11,215 nt of DNA from assembly GCA_002368575.1 (NCBI GenBank), contig DFEA01000087.1:31285-42499 (forward strand). The letters run 5' to 3'. This DNA is from Lachnospiraceae bacterium UBA3814. GTDB lineage: Bacteria; Bacillota; Clostridia; Lachnospirales; Lachnospiraceae. Numbering within the stretch: position 1 is the first letter of the stretch; the number at the start of each line of letters is the position of its first letter. The notes under the pieces were generated by a model that was not told the DNA's origin, ran no database searches, and saw nothing but the letters and a program-made list of their open reading frames with translations. The position numbers were made by a program, and so were the translations under genes. Of the stretch, positions 6,943 through 11,215 are shown in pieces.

Positions 6943-6970
6943 ACTGCAAATATACTACGAGAGGTCAGAA

Positions 6971-9160
6971 ATGAATACCAATGAATTAAACAATCCCAGA
7001 TATTATTATAACAGAGAGCTTTCGTGGCTTTTGTTCGACGAAAGGATCCTGGGAGAGGCAAGGGACAAGAGCAATCCTCTTTTTGAAAGGCTTAAGTTTT
7101 TAAGCATTACCGCCTCAAACCTGGATGAATTTTTCATGATCCGCGTCGCTTCATTAAGAGATATGGTAAATGCCGGCTATAATAAGCCGGACATCTCGGG
7201 GATGACTCCCGAGATGCAGCTGGAGGGCCTTAACATCCAGATCCATAAATTTGTGGAGCTTCAGTATTCTACCCTGAACAAATCACTGCTGCCAAAGCTT
7301 TCGGAGGAGAATGTAAGGCTCATCCTGAAGCACGAGGAGCTTAACGACAGGCAGAAGAAATATGTTGATGACTTTTTCATGACAGAGGTATATCCCGTTC
7401 TGACCCCGATGGCTGTGGACTCTTCAAGACCGTTCCCTCTTATAAGGAACAAGATGCTAAACATAGGGGCGCTCCTTACAAAGAAGGTCGGCTCAAGGGG
7501 CCTCGTTCAGACAGGCGAGAAGAAAAAGAAGAGCGGTAAGGACAGCTACGAATTTGCAACCGTTCAGGTCCCGAACGTCCTTCCCAGGATAGTGGTCCTG
7601 CCTTCTGAGAGGGGGGAAAGAGGGATAAGCATCATCCTCCTTGAGGAGATAATCGAAAGGAATATCGGTAAGCTTTTCCTGAATTACAATATCGTATGCG
7701 CCTATCCCTTCAGGATAATGAGGAACGCCGACCTGACCATAGACGAGGATGAGGCCGAGGATCTGTTAAAGGAGATCGAGAAGCAGATCAAGAAGCGTCA
7801 GTGGGGAGAGGTGATAAGGCTCGAGGTGGCCGATGATATCGATAAAAAGCTCCTGAAGATACTGCTTAAGGAGCTTAACTGCAGGGAAGAGGAGATATAC
7901 AGGATAGACGGACCTCTTGACCTTACCTTTTTAATGAAGCTCTATGGTATGGACGGCTACGCAAGGCTTAAGGCAGAGCCCTTCAATCCGCAGCCGGTAC
8001 AGAGGCTTTCAGGGGAAAAGGATATTTTTGCGGAGATCAGAAAGGAAGACATCCTTCTTCATCATCCCTATCAGACCTTTGAACCGGTGGTGGATTTTAT
8101 CAGGCAGGCAGCAGCCGATGAAAACGTTCTAGCCATAAAGCAGACTCTTTACAGAGTGAGCGGTAATTCACCCATTGTAGCGGCTCTTGCAAGAGCTGCG
8201 GAGAACGGCAAGCAGGTCACCGTGCTGGTAGAGCTGAAGGCAAGGTTTGATGAGGAAAACAATATCGTATGGGCAAGGATGCTTGAAAAAACCGGATGCC
8301 ATGTCATATACGGGATAGTCGGGCTTAAGACTCACTGCAAGATCACCCTGGTGGTCAGAAAGGAGGAGGAGGGCATCAGACGCTACGTGCATCTGGGGAC
8401 CGGAAACTATAATGACCAGACCGCGAAGCTATATACCGACCTTGGTCTCCTGACCTGCGCGGATACCATCGGAGAGGATGCCACCGCCGTATTCAACATG
8501 CTCTCCGGATACTCGGAGCCTCTTTCCTGGCACAGGCTCGTCATGGCGCCGCTCTGGCTTAAGGACCGCTTCATCTTCCTGATCAACAGGGAAAGGGACA
8601 ACGCGCTTCAGGGAAGGAAGGCAAGGATAATTGCAAAGTTCAATTCCCTTGTTGACAGGGATATCATAAAGGCCCTTTACGAAGCAAGCACCGCCGGCGT
8701 TAAGATAGACCTGATAATCAGGGGCATCTGCTGTCTTAAGGTCGGGGTAGAGGGCGTGAGCGAGAACATAACGGTCAGGTCCATAGTGGGGACCTTCCTT
8801 GAGCACAGCAGGATATATTACTTTGAGAACGCCGGTAATGAGGAGGTTTTCTGCAGCTCCGCGGACTGGATGCCACGGAACCTTGAGCGCAGGGTGGAGC
8901 TTCTGTTCCCTATAGACGCTCCGTCCTTAAGGGAGAGGGTGATACATATCCTTGATGTTATGCTTAAGGACAATGTGAAGGCCCAGATGATGCAGAATGA
9001 CGGAACCTATAAACGGATAAGCAGAAGAGGAAAGGAGCCTGTGAGCTGCCAGAAATTTTTCTGCGAGGAGGCGATAAAGCTTTCCGAGAACAAGGAGCAG
9101 TATGAGACCTCGAGGATATTCATCCCCGAAACGTCATCCAATGTATGGAAAGATCAGTAG
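6971..9160 (+). CDS. ppk1: polyphosphate kinase 1
   Basis: Ppk1 reversibly transfers the gamma-phosphate of ATP onto polyphosphate, in E. coli at the membrane. The 729-aa product has the full domain order: N-terminal domain starting YYNRELSWLLFDERIL and ASNLDEFFMIRV, head domain, then two phospholipase-D-like C-terminal domains. LAIKQTLYRV and the GLKTHCK motif contain His455, corresponding to the autophosphorylated His435 of E. coli Ppk. EHSRIYYF contains His612, corresponding to E. coli His592. HLGTGNYND, the SSADWMPRNLERRVE segment and the FPI motif are intact. Length is close to the 690-720 aa norm. GAGG (6961-6964) sits 6 nt before the ATG, 28 bp after the Ppx/GppA gene, and a small acidic gene follows after 17 bp. 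All key residues are present, so activity is expected. Confidence 0.97.
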   Translation: MNTNELNNPRYYYNRELSWLLFDERILGEARDKSNPLFERLKFLSITASNLDEFFMIRVASLRDMVNAGYNKPDISGMTPEMQLEGLNIQIHKFVELQYSTLNKSLLPKLSEENVRLILKHEELNDRQKKYVDDFFMTEVYPVLTPMAVDSSRPFPLIRNKMLNIGALLTKKVGSRGLVQTGEKKKKSGKDSYEFATVQVPNVLPRIVVLPSERGERGISIILLEEIIERNIGKLFLNYNIVCAYPFRIMRNADLTIDEDEAEDLLKEIEKQIKKRQWGEVIRLEVADDIDKKLLKILLKELNCREEEIYRIDGPLDLTFLMKLYGMDGYARLKAEPFNPQPVQRLSGEKDIFAEIRKEDILLHHPYQTFEPVVDFIRQAAADENVLAIKQTLYRVSGNSPIVAALARAAENGKQVTVLVELKARFDEENNIVWARMLEKTGCHVIYGIVGLKTHCKITLVVRKEEEGIRRYVHLGTGNYNDQTAKLYTDLGLLTCADTIGEDATAVFNMLSGYSEPLSWHRLVMAPLWLKDRFIFLINRERDNALQGRKARIIAKFNSLVDRDIIKALYEASTAGVKIDLIIRGICCLKVGVEGVSENITVRSIVGTFLEHSRIYYFENAGNEEVFCSSADWMPRNLERRVELLFPIDAPSLRERVIHILDVMLKDNVKAQMMQNDGTYKRISRRGKEPVSCQKFFCEEAIKLSENKEQYETSRIFIPETSSNVWKDQ

Positions 9161-9177
9161 GATCATGGAGTAACAGT

Positions 9178-9435
9178 ATGGAAACATATGATGATGAGGT
9201 ATTAAAAACATTTCTGGACAGGCAGGAGCAGCTTTTTGACGAAAGGGTCGCGGATACATTGGAGGAAGCGGAGGCCTTTCTGGAGGATTGCATGGCAGTG
9301 GTCGTTGATTCGGAGGCAGAGGTATTTGAGTACTTTGAGGAAAACGGGATGGACGTCTCGGAGGCCTCTGACGTGGATGACATCGCCGAGGTGTTCAGGA
9401 TACCGGACGGACGATTTCTTATTGTCGAGGGGTAA
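9178..9435 (+). CDS. small, very acidic hypothetical protein
   Basis: I do not recognise a named family. The 85-aa product holds 28 Asp/Glu against 5 Lys/Arg, a net charge near -23. It is mostly predicted helix in the first two thirds (residues 2-55) and ends in a short hydrophobic tail, IPDGRFLIVEG. There is no signal peptide or membrane segment, so it is probably cytoplasmic. An upstream in-frame ATG at 9145 would overlap ppk1 by 16 bp. I prefer ATG 9178 because GGAG (9167-9170) stands 7 nt before it. It lies 17 bp after ppk1 in the same direction with no terminator between, so it is probably the last gene of the polyphosphate operon. Function cannot be inferred; reading-frame integrity and a good ribosome binding site support a real gene. 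Confidence 0.7.
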   Translation: METYDDEVLKTFLDRQEQLFDERVADTLEEAEAFLEDCMAVVVDSEAEVFEYFEENGMDVSEASDVDDIAEVFRIPDGRFLIVEG

Positions 9436-9440
9436 AGAGG

Positions 9441-9543
9441 AAATGATACGTTCAGCAAGCTGAACGTATCGGCGCGAACTGAAGTTCGCACCTAAGCGCA
9501 TGATCCGTTCCGGATCAGCGCGGACAAGAAAATGATACGTTCA
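9441..9543. repeat. hairpin cluster with a 14-bp direct repeat between convergent genes
   Basis: Three perfect inverted repeats stand in a row. GATACGTTCAGC (9445-9456) pairs with 9459-9470; GCGAACT (9474-9480) with AGTTCGC (9483-9489); and TGATCCG (9501-9507) with CGGATCA (9511-9517), extended by GCGC/GCGC across a one-base bulge. The 14-mer AAATGATACGTTCA occurs at 9441-9454 and again at 9530-9543. The second copy can pair with the right arm of the first hairpin (9462-9470 with 9534-9542) and so enclose the other two. The cluster separates the end of the ppk1 operon from the end of the HAD gene and may end transcription both ways; read on the minus strand the first hairpin is followed by a T-rich stretch. 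Confidence 0.6.
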
Positions 9544-9550
9544 TAAAGGG

Positions 9551-10363
9551 TCAGATTATGAACCTTTTTATGACCTCCGCTATGGCACCGTGGTCATTGT
9601 CGGCTTCAGTGATATAATCGGCATGCTCCTTCATAAAAGCGGTACCGTTTGCCATAACGACGCCGGTTCCGCCTGCCTCTATCATTGAAAGATCGTTTTC
9701 CTCGTCCCCGCATGCAACGGTATCCTCAAGGGGAATATTGAAGAACCCCGCAAGGTATTTAAGGCTTTCCCCCTTTGAGGCCCTGATGTTTGAATATTCA
9801 AGGTAGAAGGGGTTTGAGAAGGTATACGCAAGACGGTCATCCGAAAAGGCACTGATGCTTTCACGAAACCGCTCAAGCTTTTCACGTCCCTCATAGGAGA
9901 TCACGATCGCCTTGACGGGATCCGTGTCAAGGTAGGCGGCTATGTCCTTTACTACGATGCCGGGCATGTTTATGCCCTTTATATACCTGCGGAATTCAGG
10001 CGTGTCATACTCCGAGATCACGCTTGCTTCGTCATAGGTATGGGCGTGTATGCCGGCTTCATGCGCCCTGTCAAGGATATACTTCACATCTGCCCTGGTC
10101 ATTCCCTCTCTGAAAATGGCACGTCTGCCGCCGCAATCGTAAATGAGACCTCCGTTAAAGCTGGATATATAGAAGCCCTCCCTGTTCCAGCCATATCTGT
10201 CAGAGATCTTAAGGGCGCTCACTATGGGACGCCCCGTTGCTATTACAAATTTGTGGCCGAGTCTGACCATTTCGTTTATGGCCTCGGAATTATCCTCGCT
10301 CACGGTCTTATCAGAGGAAAGAAGAGTACCGTCGAGATCCGTAAACAGAAGCTTTGCCGACAT
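9551..10363 (-). CDS. Cof-type HAD-IIB family phosphatase
   Basis: This 270-aa protein is a typical Cof/YidA-like haloacid dehalogenase hydrolase. Motif I is TDLDGTLL (nucleophile Asp9, acid/base Asp11), motif II is the VIATGRPI segment, and motif IV is GDEEND (219-224), which binds Mg2+ and is followed by MIEAGGTGVVMANG. The C2B cap lies between motifs II and III. Such cytosolic enzymes remove phosphate from sugar phosphates, FMN, pyridoxal phosphate or similar small molecules; the substrate is not predictable here. Start ATG 10363 lies 3 nt after the ABC-F stop codon. The nearest strong Shine-Dalgarno (GAGGAGG, 10383-10377) is 13 nt away inside the ABC-F gene, suggesting translational coupling to it. 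The match to family length and motifs is complete. Confidence 0.93.
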   Translation of the reverse strand: MSAKLLFTDLDGTLLSSDKTVSEDNSEAINEMVRLGHKFVIATGRPIVSALKISDRYGWNREGFYISSFNGGLIYDCGGRRAIFREGMTRADVKYILDRAHEAGIHAHTYDEASVISEYDTPEFRRYIKGINMPGIVVKDIAAYLDTDPVKAIVISYEGREKLERFRESISAFSDDRLAYTFSNPFYLEYSNIRASKGESLKYLAGFFNIPLEDTVACGDEENDLSMIEAGGTGVVMANGTAFMKEHADYITEADNDHGAIAEVIKRFII

Positions 10364-10366
10364 GAT

Positions 10367-11215
10367 TCAGTTATCATCCTCCTCGGTATTGGCAGTATAT
10401 ATGAACCGCTTACGCGCGGCTTCATCACCCGCCAGATATTCATCGTAGGTGGTTATCTTGTCGATCATGGTTCCGTCGGGCATTATCTCGATGATACGGT
10501 TTGCGGTAGTCTCCACGAACTGATGATCGTGCGAGGAAAAAAGGATCACGCCCGGGAATTTGATAAGGCCGTTGTTAAGGGCCGTGATGCTTTCCATATC
10601 AAGATGGTTGGTGGGCTCGTCAAGGATAAGGATATTGGCTCCCGATATCATCATCTTTGAGAGCAGGCACCTTACGCGTTCCCCTCCCGAAAGGACGTTT
10701 AATTTTTTGACCCCGTCCTCACCCGGAAAGAGCATGCGGCCCAGGAACCCTCTTACATAGGTCACATCCTTGACCGGGGAGTAACCCATGAGCCAGTCGG
10801 AAATGGTAAGCTCCGAATCAAATTCCTTTGTGGAATCCTTGGGGAAATAGGCCTGTGAGGTGGTAACTCCCCATTTATAGGTTCCCTCATCCGGCTCAAG
10901 CTCTCCTGCCAGGATCTTAAAAAGAGTGGTCTTTGCAAGCTCATTGCCGCCTACAAACGCAACCTTATCCTGCCGTCCCAGTATAAAGGAGATATTGTCA
11001 AGCACCTTGACCGAGTCGATGGTCTTTGAGATACCCTCTACCGTGAGGACCTCGTTTCCTATCTCCCGATCCGGGCGGAAATCGACATAGGGATATTTCC
11101 GGCTTGAGGGTTTGATCTCCTCAAGCTCGATCTTTTCAAGGGCCCGTTTTCTGGAGGTGGCCTGCTTGCTCTTGGAGGCATTCGCGGAGAAACGGGAGAT
11201 GAATTCCTGCAGCTC
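10367..11215 (-). CDS. ABC-F family ATPase, C-terminal part (5' end outside the window)
   Basis: The frame stays open to the right edge, so only the last 282 codons are seen. The first ~65 residues visible are the basic linker between the two ABC domains (SRFSANASKSKQATSRKRALEKIELEEI). The second ATPase domain follows with signature LSGGERVRCLLSKM, Walker B ILILDEPTNHLDM and the switch-histidine stretch SSHDHQFV. The Walker A reads GGNELAKTT, with Ala in place of the Gly normally before the Lys. There is no membrane domain, which is the mark of ABC-F proteins; these act on ribosomes in translation or antibiotic protection. The linker and the YKWGVTTSQAYFPKD stretch resemble YbiT-like members, a tentative placement. 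A GTG at 11005 is only an internal codon. The HAD gene follows 3 nt after the stop. Confidence 0.92.
   Translation of the reverse strand, partial: ELQEFISRFSANASKSKQATSRKRALEKIELEEIKPSSRKYPYVDFRPDREIGNEVLTVEGISKTIDSVKVLDNISFILGRQDKVAFVGGNELAKTTLFKILAGELEPDEGTYKWGVTTSQAYFPKDSTKEFDSELTISDWLMGYSPVKDVTYVRGFLGRMLFPGEDGVKKLNVLSGGERVRCLLSKMMISGANILILDEPTNHLDMESITALNNGLIKFPGVILFSSHDHQFVETTANRIIEIMPDGTMIDKITTYDEYLAGDEAARKRFIYTANTEEDDN

Noticed and set aside
9145..9177. Upstream start (ATG 9145) for the small acidic protein
   Set aside because: It would overlap ppk1 by 16 bp and has no clear ribosome binding site, whereas ATG 9178 has GGAG at 7 nt.
10040..10660. 206-codon plus-strand frame opposite the HAD and ABC-F genes
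   Set aside because: It covers the complements of two well-supported genes and shows no domain of its own; it is a shadow frame.

Overview
The window looks like chromosomal DNA of a Gram-positive clostridial bacterium, most likely a Lachnospiraceae-type organism. This is inferred from purine-rich Shine-Dalgarno sites, heavy AGG/AGA and ATA codon use at moderate GC, a bifunctional FolB-FolK protein, an exopolyphosphatase-like protein with an HD-type C-terminus paired with polyphosphate kinase, and a DUF5050-type propeller protein. No rRNA, tRNA, CRISPR array or prophage gene is visible.

Layout: (1) 53-592, minus strand: nitroreductase-family flavoprotein, with a possible terminator at the left edge and a plausible sigma-A promoter about 140 bp upstream. 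(2) 868-3908, plus strand: compact folate operon folC - folP - folB/folK fusion. It covers dihydropteroate assembly and glutamylation; folE and folA are not in the window. (3) 3909-4217: the gap between convergent genes is almost filled by a 286-bp element with perfect 19-bp terminal inverted repeats and further nested inverted repeats. It is either a MITE-like element or a structured RNA. (4) 4218-5243, minus strand: membrane-anchored beta-propeller protein. (5) 5398-9435, plus strand: polyphosphate operon of a Ppx/GppA-type phosphatase, polyphosphate kinase ppk1 and a very acidic 85-aa protein. (6) 9436-9550: hairpin cluster between convergent genes. (7) 9551-11215, minus strand: Cof-type HAD phosphatase behind an ABC-F ATPase that runs off the right edge.

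How the genes work together: FolB makes 6-hydroxymethyl-dihydropterin, FolK pyrophosphorylates it, FolP joins it to p-aminobenzoate, and FolC adds glutamate. Ppk1 makes polyphosphate and the Ppx/GppA protein probably degrades it or a related phosphate compound. The other genes are ordinary housekeeping or conserved genes. The most unusual signals are non-coding: the 3922-4207 element, the hairpin cluster at 9441-9543, and a palindrome just ahead of the ppx-ppk operon.
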